Source of the DNA: Rhodosporidiobolus odoratus
Taxonomy: Eukaryota; Basidiomycota; Microbotryomycetes; Sporidiobolales; Sporidiobolaceae
Assembly: GCA_034387635.1 (NCBI GenBank)
Contig: JAOANU010000019.1
Location: forward strand, 124,001-188,000
DNA: 64,000 bases
Reading direction: 5' to 3'
The notes under the pieces were generated by a model. The model did no database searches, had not been told where the DNA came from, and worked only from the letters and a program-made list of their open reading frames with translations. Within the stretch, counting starts at the first letter, position 1. Each line of letters starts with the position of its first letter. Shown here piece after piece: positions 10,183 to 22,014 of the stretch. A program made the translations under genes and the position numbers.

Positions 10183-11384
10183 CGTTCGGGGCGGGATTCG
10201 AGGGGGAAGGGGTCGCAAAGTCCGGAGTAACGGGAGAGTCGCGTAGGAAGGCGAGTTAGACGGTGTAGAAGATGGGCGCGAAGACGGTATGCGAGATGAG
10301 TAGCAGGAGGTGGACAAGAACAGAGTTCTCGGCCAAGGGAAACAGCAAACAGCGGCCAAGATCCGAATCGAGCAAAGTGCAAATATCCCACTGTCCCGTT
10401 TCTTGCTCACAATACGACAGCCGCATAGCAGAGAGACACCCGCGACAGCAAGGACGCGAACTAGGCCTTTGCAGCTAAGGAGAGAAAACGGCTACAAAGC
10501 GTTTTTTCCCCCATCGAGATTCTCGCCTCACTTACCTTTATGCGCAGAACAGGGTCGCTATCACATCACATGGTGGTGGTGAATGTCATGAGCGTGATAA
10601 TACGGCGGGCGGAATGACGCGGGCGCGCGAGAAGAACGATAGGAAGTGAGAGCGTGGCCGCGAGACGATGGCGAGCTCACGCCGATGCACGAGCCGGCCT
10701 TGCAGTATACAGCACCAGCAGCAAGTGCATAGGAGCGTCCGCCCTGCAAAAGTGCCGTTGGAAAGTCAACGTAGCTGGAACCCGGAGCGGAATCAAGTAG
10801 AAAGAGCTCACCACAAAGCCCATCGATTCATTTCGGAGTGTTCTGAACAGGCCAGTGCTTGCCACACCGCTTATCGAGGGTGCCGAGCATGCAGAGGCGT
10901 ACTTGCTGTCGCCGGCTCGATGTTGATACGGCATGAAGGCTTTGTGGAATGAGGTCGCCGGAGGATTTGGGCTGTACGTCGCATCATGTGCGCCTCGCGA
11001 CCCGCATGCTGGTGCTATCCTGAGTGCTCATAATGCTGGCAATTCGTACCGCGTCGCATTGCCATGCGACCTCCGATTGCCTGCAAATTTCCGTCACAGC
11101 GATTCGCGTTGACGAGAACGCATCGCGGCGCTGAGACGCTGGTCGTCACCGAGCGCTGTTCGTAAGATACGGGCGAGGCAGGACTAGGGCACATTAGCGT
11201 GAGAGCGAGAACCAAGTCGAGAAGCAACTGTTGCCATTTCGCTCGCCGGCCGCCGGTCGCTCAATGGCTGCCAGACGTCTCCCCCACCTTTACACACCCT
11301 CAAACGAATTAGTATGGCTGTACGTACACCTGAACAGCCAATCGAGCACATGGTCACTCACTCGCTGATCCTTGTCGCGCCATC
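10183..11384. other. intergenic, no confident gene
   Basis: About 1.2 kb between the secreted-protein cluster and NDUFS5. Open frames on both strands (for example plus 10668-10952 and minus 10677-10934) have no recognisable domain and no convincing splice partners. It probably contains two promoters. Confidence 0.45.
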
Positions 11385-12671
11385 ATGAACCTCGCCGTCT
11401 CATCAATCCTCCTCGTCCGCATCCACTCTCGCTCCGACGTTTCGACTAATCACGCTGCCCGATGCGCCACCCATAGTCGGGATACTCCTACACTGGCGGT
11501 CGTTCTCGGTGCTTCCCCTTCTGGCAAGGTTCGTTCAGCCGACTCTTTCCTCTTGCCCTTCACCTTCAGAAATCCTCTACTCGGCTCTACGACGCGCGAG
11601 AAGGCCGCGGCTTGGTCGAGGCAGGCAGGAGGCGACCGGCAAGAACCGCAGCGGGGCGCGCTGGCGTACATGGGCAATGGCAAACTAGGAATGGGAGAGT
11701 TGCACCGTTGACGGCGATGGGTTCTGCTGCTAAAGCGTGAACGCAGAGGAAGGAGAAGGGTCACCAACTCTCGCAGATGGACCGGCAGCGACGGGCTTCT
11801 GAATGCGAGGCCGCTTCACGGAAGCTTCATTATCTTCTTCCCCTGCCGACTCCCGACGTGGAGGATTGGCTTCCAAGGTCAAGGGCACTGCCAGCACGAC
11901 GCAGAACAATGCGCGACGTTGAAAGGCCCACGGGGAAACAGGGCACGGTACTACTACGCTCGATGCTGACCTTGCTCCCTTACCTTGTATCCTTTCTTTC
12001 CTCATCCCTTGTGACCTCCTTCCGCCTCCCTTGTCGCTTCTCCAACCTCTTCTCGATCACCCCTGCCCCGTCCTTCTCGCGCCCCGCACCTCGCGCCTGC
12101 ATTCGCGTTCGTCGCCTTGCGCAGACTTCCAAAAATGCTACGTCGGTGCCGATGCGCCCGAGCAGTGCATTTTGCAGAAGGAGGATTACTTGGAGTGCTT
12201 GCATCACACTAAGGAGGTGCGCTAGCTCTTCCCTTCTAGTTTTTATTTTTATTTTTTGCTTCTATCGCGGAAGGAACACTGATTCCTTCTCCCTGCCTAC
12301 TCACACCACTCGCCATACAAATCGATCCCGACCCATTTGCCTGCGGCGAACCCCCTTGCCTCGTTCCCTCGCATGTGCCTTCACGTCGCTCTTGCTATCC
12401 CTCTTGCGCCCTCCCACCCCTTCGTGCACTCGATCCGCGCATTGTGCCCCTTCCCTCCCGCTCGCCTCGCCTGACACCCCAACTTGACCCCTCTCGCCCA
12501 CGTCAGGTGTCTCGAGCTCTCAAGATCAAGTCTCAGTACCTGTCCAAGACGGCGGTGGAACTGGAACAAAAGCGCAAAGACGCCGAGGTGCAAGCCGAGA
12601 GTGGAATTTTGGGATTGGGACTGTTGAACTCGCAGGTGGCAGCTGCCACGGGGGGTGCAGGGGACAAGTAG
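11385..12671 (+). CDS. NDUFS5: NADH:ubiquinone oxidoreductase 15 kDa subunit (NDUFS5-like)
   Basis: Four exons are read: 11385-11396 (four codons, MNLA), 11477-11528, 12125-12216 and 12507-12671 (106 aa; in frame). The spliced protein gives SGYSYTGGRSRCFPFWQ joined to DFQKCYVGADAPEQCILQKE, then DYLECLHHTKE. This restores two Cx9C-type cysteine pairs (C-FPFWQDFQK-C and C-ILQKEDYLE-C), the CHCH hallmark of this accessory complex I subunit. The protein is expected on the intermembrane-space face of the membrane arm, with disulfides made by the Mia40 route. The C-terminal part is a charged helix (KSQYLSKTAVELEQKRK). The second intron is about 596 nt, far longer than usual here. The exon 1-2 assignment rests on the cysteine spacing and splice signals. 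Confidence 0.8.
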
Positions 12672-13167
12672 AGCGGAAGGAAGCAGGGAGAGGGAAGGGG
12701 GAGGGGTGCGTGTAAGATGAGATTGTGACTGATTGATGATTGCAGGAGGTAGTTAGGAGAGATGGGAAAGGAGAGCTGGAGGGGAGAGAAAGGAGCGGGC
12801 GGGATAATCGGGACTTCCGGAGGAGGAACGGCTGGTCTTTGCTTGTTCGTTGCTGTGCATACGGCGCTTTGCTTACTTGTCACCGTGTCAAGTTGAGAGA
12901 CAGTCGCCCTTCGGAGTTTGTTCGGCAGTTTACAGAGCTTCCCCACAGGTAAATCATAAACGGGCGTCGGCGTTTCACTCTCATCTGCGGAACACACTGT
13001 GTTCGTTTACGAGCACACTCTAGTCATTCCAGCGAGGTCAAGTGCTGCGCCCAATCACACACCTCGGTGGTCAAGCTGAGCGTTCCCCCCTCGCTGCCTC
13101 TTCCCCGCGTCAACCACTTTCATAAACTACATCTGGACCTCTCACCTCACTCTCTACAGCTCCAAAC
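12672..13167. other. intergenic, no gene seen
   Basis: Downstream of NDUFS5 and upstream of the next plus-strand gene. A minus-strand frame of 154 codons has no domain and partly mirrors NDUFS5 coding sequence. I see nothing else. Confidence 0.5.
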
Positions 13168-14114
13168 ATGGCTGAACAACCTTCGCATACATTACAACAA
13201 CCCTCTCCGCACACGCCCAGAGACTCAGCAGGTGTCGATCAATGCGTCAACCCCCTCGCTAGTTCAATCGACACTACCTCATTCCGCAACAGCACAGACA
13301 TGCAACAAGTTCCCAGCGTCGTACTCACTCCAGCAAGTCCAATGCAAATGACTCACTCGAGCCCACGACCGGGCAGTCCAGCGAGGCCAGCAGCGAAGAA
13401 GGATCCGAATCAACTAGCGAGGGGGGTTAGCGGTCCGCAAGGGGAGGGTGGTCAGGCTGAGCCAGCGCAAGCTGCGGGAACGAAGCAACACGCTGGAGGC
13501 ACCGCGACTGAACCAGCCACGCGAATATTCAGGACGAAGCGACCTCAGACCGCCCCCTCGATTTCCCAGTCTACCGCGTCGTCTTCCACCTCTCCTACTT
13601 CTCCCTCCGCTTTCCCAAGCCTCCCTGGTCCATCTCCAAGCCTTTCCCAAACCTCCTCCACCACGCCCTCTCGAACCTTTTTCGCCTCCCTCGCCTCCTC
13701 CATACCCTCGATTCCTTCTTTGCCGTCTTTCAACCTCACTAGCTTGTTACCTGCCAAATTACCCGGCGCTCCAACCATCGTCATGGAGAAAGTGGAGGAT
13801 GGGAGTAGCGATGAGGACGAGGGAGAGGGGGAGAGTGAGAGGAAAGAGGAAGAGAGGAAGAGTATGGATTTGAGGATTGAAGAAGGTGCGTTGTCCTGTG
13901 CCTACCTACTCTCCGGTGTGCTGCGGATCGGTACTGCGCTATGTACCATGACTCTGTATGGACAGGATGCTGGACGCGGCGGAAGGGAGTGAGCGCTTTG
14001 CGCTGGGGGCAGCAGAAAGAGGGCGGCCTTCTCATCTCGCTTTACACGAGTCGAGATCGCTCTCCCCAATCTCGCTCGCCGAACGTCGCCCACTCTGGTT
14101 CAACGCCTCCATAG
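13168..14114 (+). CDS. low-complexity protein of unknown function
   Basis: Two exons are read: 13168-13885 and 13966-14114 (288 aa if the GTGCGT...GACAG intron is used). The protein starts MAEQPSHTLQQPSPHTPRD and is rich in Ser, Pro and Thr, with a Ser/Pro-only central stretch. It then has a hydrophobic-aromatic patch (TFFASLASSIPSIPSLPSF) and an acidic Lys/Glu-rich segment (SSDEDEGEGESERKEEE). The C-terminal exon in the splice-consistent frame ends SPNVAHSGSTPP. An alternative frame there (SERFALGAAERGRPSH) also looks protein-like, so the 3' end is not settled. No domain recognised. Confidence 0.55.
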
Positions 14115-14421
14115 GCGCCCGCGAGGCGTAGCCCGCTTACTCACGGGTCCGCGGAACTGTGACGAGGCTAGGACGGGTGGGGAACCTCGCCGTCTGTTGG
14201 ACTAGTCTGCCGCTTGCCTATCGCACTTCCCTTCATGGTCGCCTCTATTCTACAACGCGAGCTGCGAGCTCTCCAAAGGAGTACCTTGCAGTCTCGTGAG
14301 CGCATCTTCCCTCACCTTCCTCAGGAGTTACGCCGTCCGCTTTAGGGCGATCTCGCTTCCCCAACACCTTACCGTCTCTCGTGCTTCGAGTCTGAACCCG
14401 AGAAGCAGGAGACAAGTTGGA
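14115..14421. other. short intergenic region
   Basis: Just over 300 bp before the WD40 gene. In-frame sequence upstream of the ATG at 14422 is open back to 14296 but lacks another ATG, so it is probably 5' leader. Nothing else seen. Confidence 0.5.
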
Positions 14422-17400
14422 ATGTTACAGCAAACTCACTACTTTGCCCCCGTTCGCCCTCCCTCCCCCACCTTCCTTCGACCGGACCACTCTACCCACC
14501 TCTCGGAATACATCTCTTCGCTTCGTCCGCCTACACCCCAACCATACCGTACTCCTGCCGCTCGCAAACGTTCTCGCTCTGCCTCCCCGACGCCGGCAAA
14601 TCGTCTGCCGACTCGCTCACAAACCGCGCCGCTTCCTCTTCCCCCGCTTAACCCAATCTTGCGCCGTTCGCCTTCCTTCTCTCATGTCCACCCTGCCATC
14701 CCACTTCGATCCATCCTCCGTCCCCCTCATCCCGATTTGCCGCCTATGTATCCACGACGAGCAGCGACCGACGGACCCCCCATAGTCCACTCCGACCCCT
14801 CCTCCCCCCACGCCTCTTCTCCTTCTTCCTCGTCGACCTCCCCCAAACCCACCTTCACCCAACTCGCCCGAACCCCCAGTTCAGCCTTCATGGCCGCTTC
14901 GAAAGAAGGTCGAGTGCACCCTCTCACGCTTCAAGCTGTCGCTCGAAGAGATTCGGAACAGGAAGCGTTGAGGATGGTCAAGGAACGGAAGGAGACGGAG
15001 AGGAGGAGGGAGAATTCCAGTGGAGAGACTGAGCGGGGGACCGCGCTTAGTGCGGCGGGGTCTGGGGGAATAGGAGGAGGAGGAGGAGGAGGAGGAGGAG
15101 GAGGAGGGGTCAGGGCGCCGGCGCTGTTAAGGAAGGAGAGTTGGACGAAGGGCTTCACGGGGATTACGGCTTCTTCTGGAGGGGGCGGCAATGGAGGTCC
15201 GGGAGGAAGTGGGACGAGGAGCGAGAGTCCGACACAGATGGATGAAGAGGTTGAAGGGGCGAAGGGGAAGAGGAAGAAGGATCTCGCAGGTCGGGGACTG
15301 GGCTTAGTAGGTGAGGAAAGGGAAGAGGGCGATCCGGCGAGGCAGGACCGCGTCGACGGATTGAATGCTTTAGGTCCTCCACCCCTCTCCGCCTCTTCGA
15401 CAGCGTCTTTCCGTTCCGCCTCTGCACAAACACCTCAACCGTCAACCCTTGCCACTTCCGCCTTTCCTTCTTCTTCACACCTCACCAATCGATCAGTCTC
15501 TACTGCCTCTACCGTTCCATCTCTCGCCCCTTCAACAACATCAACATCAACCGCCACACCCTCCAATACCACCTCCTCAGGGAGCGGTGGCAAGAAGAAA
15601 GGGATTTTCTCTCGGTTCTCTCGCTCGGGTCGGAGTGTCAGTGTCAGTTCGACCTTGAGTAGAGGAGCACCGATGTCCCCGCCGCTTAGTGCGGGATCGA
15701 CGGGCACGAGCGAGTTCGGGTGGGTTAGCGGCAGCCCTTCCAGTTCGAGGATCGTGGAGGGAGGGAAGAAGGGAAAGGAAGACGGGGAGAAGATCAGGTT
15801 TCCGAAGGTACGATCGCTCTCTCTACCCTTTATAGTCTCGGATCTTGAATAGCTGACGGGTCTTGCTCTGCAGGTCAAAGCGAAAGGCAAATCAACGAAA
15901 GATTTTTCGCGCCTCTTCCTCGCTCAAGAACTCTTCATTCCGCCTCCTCCTCCACCACTGACCTCTGCCTCGGGCACATCGGGCATCCGCCCGACACGCT
16001 CGAGCGATGAAGACGACCCCTCTACCCCGTTGGCGGCAGACAACGCTTCTCAACACTCGCGGGCTCCTGCAGACGATGGAGGCGGCGGTACGAGTGGTGG
16101 AGGGGTGGGATCCGCACCGGAGAGAAAGAAGAAGAATGCGGTGTGGGCGATCAAGTTTAGTGATGATGGCAAGTATCTGGCAGTGGGAGGGAAGGATGGG
16201 GTGGTGCGAGGTGCGTCTTCCTCAGATCCCAAGACAAACGGAGGCGGAAGCTCACTGACCTCAATGGCGTCGAACAGTCTGGGAAGTCCTCTCCAACTCC
16301 GCCGACCGCAACGCCGCCATGTACCCTACCTCTACCTTCCATTCGCAACCCGAATCACCACCCGCCACAACGACCGGCGCCCCTGAATCCCCTCCTGCCG
16401 TGCCCGGTACGCCCGCATACTTCGCTTCAGCCTCGACGACGACCACAACACCGACACGGAAGAAGTCCTATACTGGCCCCGCTGGGACGGGGACGCCTGG
16501 TACCACCGGAGGCGGAAAAGCACCGGTCAGCGTCATGCCGGTTTTCCAGAGTAAACCGGTGAGAGAGTTTAGGGGCCATGAGGCGGATGTGTTGGATTTG
16601 AGTTGGAGTAAGGTGCGCATTTGTTGCTCTTGTTGCTCTTCCTATTTCTTCGGCTACTTTTGGCGAAAGGGGCAGGATTGACGAAGTAATGCCTGCCCAC
16701 AGAATAACTTTCTGCTCTCTTCCTCGATGGACAAGACTGTCAGGCTGTGGCATGTTTCGAGAAGCGAGTGTTTGTGCGCATTCCAGGTTCGTCTTCTCTC
16801 CCTCTTTTGATACCTTGGTCCAAACTCACTCGGCATCTCTCCCCTACAGCATCTCGACTTTGTCACCTCAATAGCCTTTCACCCGAAAGACGACAGGTTC
16901 TTCCTGTCCGGCAGTCTGGATTGCAAGCTCCGACTGTGGAACGTGCGTTCTCCCTCTTCCTTTGCAACCTCGGCTGATTCTGACCTTGACTTGTTGCAGA
17001 TACCCGAGAAACGCGTACATGTATGGACTGAGCTGCCAGAGCTTATCACGAGCGTTTCGTTTACGAGAGACGGCAAACTTGCGATCGCTGGGTCGTTCGT
17101 GGGAATTTGCGTGCGTCTGTACCCCTCTCTTGACCCACTGGAGCACCGCGAATTAGTCCTCTGACGTATTCCTGCTCCGTCACGCACCACGCAGATGTTC
17201 TTCGAATGCGAAACCTTCCACTACCACTCGCAATTCGCCTCGAAGTCCTCTTCGGGCAAAAACTCGAAGGGGAAGAAAGTCACTTCTCTGTGCGCTTTCC
17301 CTTTGCCGTCAAGTATGGGAGAACGACTGCTCGTCACGACCAACGACTCGAGGATGAGGTTATATCACACGGCGGATAAGGTGGTCGAGTGTAAATATGC

Positions 17401-18360
17401 TGGACACGAGAATACCTCGTGCGTCTTGGTTCCCGGGGCCTTCCTTTCGTTCTCCCCCTCCGCGTTCGGTTCCCGGCGCCAGGGCGCGACTGATGCTCCC
17501 AGTGGAATGACCAATGACCCGCAGATCCCAAATTCGCGCCTCCTTCTCCGATGACGGCCGATTCATCATCTCGGGCTCGGAAGACCGCCATGTTTATATC
17601 TGGGACTCTGGGCTTGTCGAAAGTCAAGAAGGCAGTGGTGCGTTCGGGTTGATGGGGAAGAAAAAGAAGGATGCCAGTGGATACGAATGTTTCCCGAGTA
17701 CGTTCCTCTTCTCTCCCCCCCCCCACCCCCACCCCTCCCGTCTCTTTCCATGTCGAGGCTCGCCTGTTCCTAATTTCTCTGCACGGCGCGAGCAGTGTCC
17801 GCTCATATCGTCACCGCCGCCATTTTCGCCCCTACCTCGACCCGCACTCTTCTAGCCGACGCCGGTGATCCCATCTTCAGTGACGGCCATACCCATGCCG
17901 CCCCTCTCGCTCTCGCAAAGACGATGACTGGTAACACCACGTCAAGCAGTATGGGTGAGAGGCTTGTGCCCGTCAAGACCATTGAGGGCGGTAGGGTGAG
18001 GATGACGGGTGTGGCGGAGGATGCGGTGGTGGTCGTGGCGGATGGTACGCCCATTCTTCTCTAGCTGATCACTCTTCAGGAGTACTCGCTCTGACCCTTG
18101 TTCTCCCTTTTCTCTTTGACTCCTGCTTCTTTTTCTGAGCAGACGAAACCGGCATCATCTCCATCTTCCGCAACTCGACTCTTCCCTCCGATCCTTCCCT
18201 CCTCGGTTCGACTGGAGGACACCTACCAACTTCTATGCCTACTTCGGGTTCGGGTTTCTCGCTGAACGGAGCTGCGGTCGGACTCGCTGGAGCTGGTTCA
18301 GCAGGGACAGGGGCGAATGGGTTGCAGAGGGAGGGGAGTAAGAGGTGGAGCCGCCATTAA
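14422..18360 (+). CDS. WD40-repeat protein, Dgr2/WDR44-like
   Basis: Ten exons are read: 14422-15807, 15874-16210, 16278-16612, 16703-16786, 16850-16942, 17000-17110, 17195-17418, 17525-17697, 17796-18044 and 18143-18360 (about 1069 aa; every exon phase fits). The first 560 residues are disordered, rich in Pro/Ser, with an oligo-Gly run and basic patches. WD repeats follow: VWAIKFSDDGKYLAVGGKDG, REFRGHEADVLDLSWSK, LLSSSMDKTVRLWHVS, FHPKDDRFFLSGSLDCKLRLW, and ASFSDDGRFIISGSEDRHVY. The long insert between the first two blades and the order SMDKTVRLW...GSLDCKLRLW are typical of the fungal Dgr2/Ymr102c and animal WDR44 family, whose animal member is a Rab11 effector. Role here is inferred only. 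Confidence 0.85.
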
Positions 18361-19058
18361 GCTCGACTTTCGCAAGTCGAGGCTTTGAATCTTGATACCC
18401 ATAGAGAGGACGGGAGTGAGGGCGAACATACCTTGATCGATAGGTCTGATTTAGTTACCTAGCCGTTTTCTTTCTTCCGCAAAACAGACACTTTTCTTCT
18501 TCTGCTGCTTGTCCTTCTTGTAGTCGTTTGTGTAGTCGTTGCTTGTCCGCCGCTAGCCGTCTGTCTGTCCTAGTGGTCTGTAGTTTCTTCACATACTGTC
18601 GCTTACCTAGCTTTCCCCCTCTTCTCGCCTCGATCCACGACTTTGTTCTGCATTCTGCATTCTGCAGTCTCTTGCTTCGTCTCACTACCCGGCGAATACT
18701 CCACATCAAGCGAGCATACATTGAGATTACATAGAGATACTGACAGTCTCGAGAGGAAGCTTAGAACGACGATAGAGAAGGAACAGAACGGAACGGCACG
18801 GCAAAACTGCGAGGCGAAACGACGTAACTTGAGGCGCAGGCGAGAGGGGGGAGACAACGAACAAGGTGGATGTAGCTGAGAGCGCGCAAGGACGTAGAGG
18901 TACAGCGTCTGTGGACAGTCAGTCAGGAAGGGAAAGGGACAAAAAAAGAAGGAACAGAGGCGGAAAAGGGAAGGGTATTAGTCTGAGAGGGGTAGCGGGA
19001 AAGGAGGCAGAAGATACTGAAGTGAGTACTGGAGAGGCAGGTAACAGGCGAAAGATAG
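18361..19058. other. convergent 3' region, no gene seen
   Basis: Lies between the 3' ends of the WD40 gene (plus) and the CRIB gene (minus). It holds T-rich and repetitive CT sequence suited to 3' UTRs. Small open frames on both strands lack support. Confidence 0.5.
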
Positions 19059-20278
19059 TCAGGCCGCCTCCCTCAACGCCTTTTCGATATCCGCCAAAGC
19101 CCCCTTGAAGATCTTGGTTTGAGGGCCATCTGACCCAGCCGTCCCTTCAGCAGCGTGGCCTCCTTGTTCTGCGGGTCTTAGCGGGGACGTTGGAGAGGTC
19201 GGTTGCGGAGAGGTGGAGGAAGGGGAAGAGGACGACGACGAAGGCGCCTTGATCGTCGAGTCTTGATAATGCTGAATCGCCGCAATTTCGGACCGGGTGA
19301 AAAGGTCTTGTAGCGCGATCGTCCCCGTCGCGCTGTCTTTCTTCTTCCCCTCCAATTCTGCGCTCGTTGACACCACTTCACCTTCTCTCACAGCCGCAAG
19401 CCCCCCAGCCACCGGTACCTTTGCCAACGTAGGCACCGGTCCACTCTTTTCCACTTCATTCATCCCACCGGGGACAGCACGAATGACGCTCGCCGTAACC
19501 TGAGGAGCAGCTTTACGCTTGATCGGAGGTTGAGCAGAGACTGGTCGCCTTGACCCTGCCGCAGCTGATGGGGGAGAGGGAGAAGTTGGCGAGCGGTTCG
19601 AGGCGTCTGAGAAGGGTGCGGGTTGGGGTGGTTGGAGCGAGTGGTGCTTCCCGGTCAGAAAGGGGCGGTCAGAGGCTGAGCGATAAAGGTCGGCCGAAGG
19701 GCGGGGGGCGGGGAGACCGGGCGAAGAGGGAGCAGACGGAGGGGCGGAGAGGGAAGCTCGTCGGTCGAGACCGGTTTGAGGCGGGAGGGCGGTCGTGAGG
19801 GCGGCGAGGGAAGTGGCGTGTTGCTGTGCAGCCGATGAAGTGTCAGCTGGTACACTTCACGTGGGGCGAAAAGCCCTCGTTGCCCACTGTGCGCAAGAAG
19901 GAAAAAAGAAAAAGACGCACCTGTCCCGCTCCGCCGAACGCGCCGTCTCCTCCGAGGTGGCCAACATGCTTGAACCCAGTCGGTGACCCAATCTTTCCCT
20001 TGAGAGACAAGCGATCCCTGCCGACTCCATCAAAGCTCCTCCTCGTTGATTTACTCCTGGATGGACTACGAGGAGGAGTGGCTTGGAGTTGAGGGAGGTT
20101 TGGGCTGCTGTGTACGTGGTGAGGTGTGTAGTGTCTAGGTAGGGTCTCTACGTGCCCTGGTGAGGAGAAGCAGTTGAAGGGAGACTGTATAAGGAAAGAG
20201 AAGCGGTGTCATTCAACGGGGAGGAAGTGAAAATCAATAGGACATACAGCAGAAGAAAGGAGAAGGGAAGCTCACCAT
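19059..20278 (-). CDS. CRIB-domain protein (putative Rho/Cdc42 effector)
   Basis: Three coding exons are read: 20278-20276 (the ATG alone), 20184-19921 and 19823-19059 (343 aa; in frame). The start codon is followed at once by GTGAGC, and the intron ends TATACAG before SPFNCFSSPGHVETL. Exon 2 carries a CRIB motif, KGKIGSPTGFKHVGHLGG, matching I-x-x-P-x2-F-x-H-x2-H-x-G, the p21-Rho-binding core known from PAK, WASP and Gic-type effectors. The rest is Ser/Pro-rich linker, then a conserved-looking segment (ALQDLFTRSEIAAIQHYQD) and a C-terminal helix (FKGALADIEKALREAA). No kinase or WH1 domain is present, so it resembles a small adaptor effector of polarity signalling. The single-codon first exon is a splice-signal inference. 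Confidence 0.75.
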
Positions 20279-20900
20279 GGTGTGCAAGTGAACAGACTAG
20301 TCGAGTGACTAGACAGGGTTGTAATGAAGCAGGAAAGGGAAAGGAAGCTTGCGAGGAGGCGAGGAACTGCAGGAGGTGGGTGAAAGGAGGTCCGACCGCG
20401 CATGCCCGGCGATGGATCGCTGAGTAGCACACCGCGCTGTTGGTCGGACAAGCCCGAGACCCGCTCCCGATAGACGATACGACTGCTGTAAAGCGAGCGA
20501 GCCCGATAAGGTCGCGCTCGAGGGGAATGAAACAGACGAGTCGACGACTTCCCTCTGGCAGCGGCGAGGCAGCACTAGCCATGTCGGTTTTCAGGCTCAG
20601 CCGATGTTGTGCGTCGCAGGCGCTGGAAGGGTCAGACTGTAGTGAGAAAACGACGAGGCGCATCGCCGCGAGAAAATTACGGTAAAAACTGCTGAACACG
20701 GCGATTCTTGCATGCCCGCTTGTACTACGGAGCTTTTGTATGATGACAGCCGTAGGTAGTAGAGGGCTGACCACACCATGTGCAGACAGACAACGCAACC
20801 ACGCTTCACCAACCCAAGAAACCACTTTTCTCCTCGCGAAGGCTTGAAGGCAATGCCTGCACTACCAGCGCACTGTTGCGCTTCAATCCTCCTCCGAGCG
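20279..20900. other. intergenic, no gene seen
   Basis: Upstream of the CRIB gene and downstream of the minus-strand gene ending at 20901. Two long minus-strand frames here (to 20825 and 20983) have no ATG-domain support and partly run over neighbouring genes. Probably promoter and leader of the CRIB gene. Confidence 0.5.
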
Positions 20901-21844
20901 CTACTCACTCGCCTCACTCTCGCTACTCTCGTCACTCTCGCTACTTGTATCCTCCTCATTGCTGCTCCCGTCCTCCCGCCCACTCGTCCGCCGTTCTTTC
21001 CTTTTCCTCTTCTCCACCGCCCTCTCCAGTTCCCCTAGACCAGGAGGCGATCCTTCCAGTACCCCAGTACCTTCTCGGACAGCAGCTGACCCAGGGACAA
21101 CTCCCTTCAACCTTTCGAGCCGCTTCTCCCATTCCTCCGCTGTTTCCTCCTCCCGCCTCCTGACCTTTCCTTCAAGCTCCACCTCGTCTCTCATCCTCCT
21201 CACTAGCTCATCCTCCTCATCTCCCCTTCCTCCTCGTACGCCGGGAAGATCTCCGGCTGCGGATCCGAAAGACGGTCGCATAAACGCAACTTCGATACCG
21301 GAAAGGACGGCGTCTTGACTGGGTCGTGAGCCTGACTCTAGGGGTTGGCGCTGGCGGGGAGAGGAGGAGGAGCGCGCGAGAGACGGAGAAGAAGAGGGAA
21401 AGGAAGGGAGGGTAGCGAGGAAGTGCTCGACCTGTCCAATGGCAAAGGTGGAAAAAAAAAAAAAAACACGGAAAAGAAAAGAGGCAGTAAGCGCGATCAG
21501 CGGACGCGGCGGCGGTGAAGTACGCACGGGATCACGCAGAGTGGTGAAAGACCCATCCGGCGTCTTAACTTCCACTTCCACCCTTCCCTCCTCGCCCACT
21601 TCCAGCACTGAATACCGCGAATCCGTCGTCGGCGTTTCGAGCTGAGCTAGTCGCCGAGATAGGATATCATCGCCTGTACTTTCGGATCTAGAGAGCTCAT
21701 GATCAGCCTGCGCATCGCGGTGCAGTGGAAGGAGAGGGCGAACCGGGACGAGGACGAAGTGGGGGGATTCGAGGTAGAGCGTAATGCAGCAAAGCGGGCG
21801 GCCAGCGCAGGTGGGAGAGAGTTGGTATCGACTGGCGCTCGCAT
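20901..21844 (-). CDS. acidic coiled-coil protein with MIM-like helices (possible ANCHR-like)
   Basis: Three exons are read: 21844-21744, 21687-21528 and 21431-20901 (263 aa; in frame). The N-terminus has an amphipathic motif LPPALAARFAALRS, then DDILSRRLAQLETP across the first intron. A compact segment follows (YSVLEVGEEGRVEVEVKTP). Later come EDELVRRMRDEVELEGKV and a coiled coil (EEETAEEWEKRLERLK). The end is very acidic and Ser-rich (SSNEEDTSSESDESSES). The repeated LxxRxxxL helices recall MIT-interacting (MIM) motifs of abscission-checkpoint proteins such as ANCHR, but no FYVE finger is present. I hold that identity loosely. A poly-A/T run sits in the second intron near 21450. Confidence 0.7.
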
Positions 21845-22014
21845 GTGTTTTCCCTGGACGTGATGTTCAAGACGAAAGCTTAGGGAGAGAAGCGGAAGTC
21901 GAAACGAGTCTAACAAGGTTGCTGACACGCAAAACGGTGGAACACGAACGACATAACCAGATATTACTACAACAAGAAGACACGAAAGCGATGATGTCGG
22001 CAAGACGGGCATGA

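Noticed and set aside
12533..12997. 154-codon minus-strand frame over the NDUFS5 3' end
   Set aside because: Partly a shadow of the NDUFS5 last exon, and Pro-rich antisense text without a domain.
14931..15191. Minus-strand poly-Pro frame
   Set aside because: Antisense of the oligo-Gly codons in the WD40 gene.
20148..20983. Two long minus-strand frames upstream of the CRIB gene
   Set aside because: They cross the CRIB first intron and lack the CRIB frame; treated as leader or promoter.
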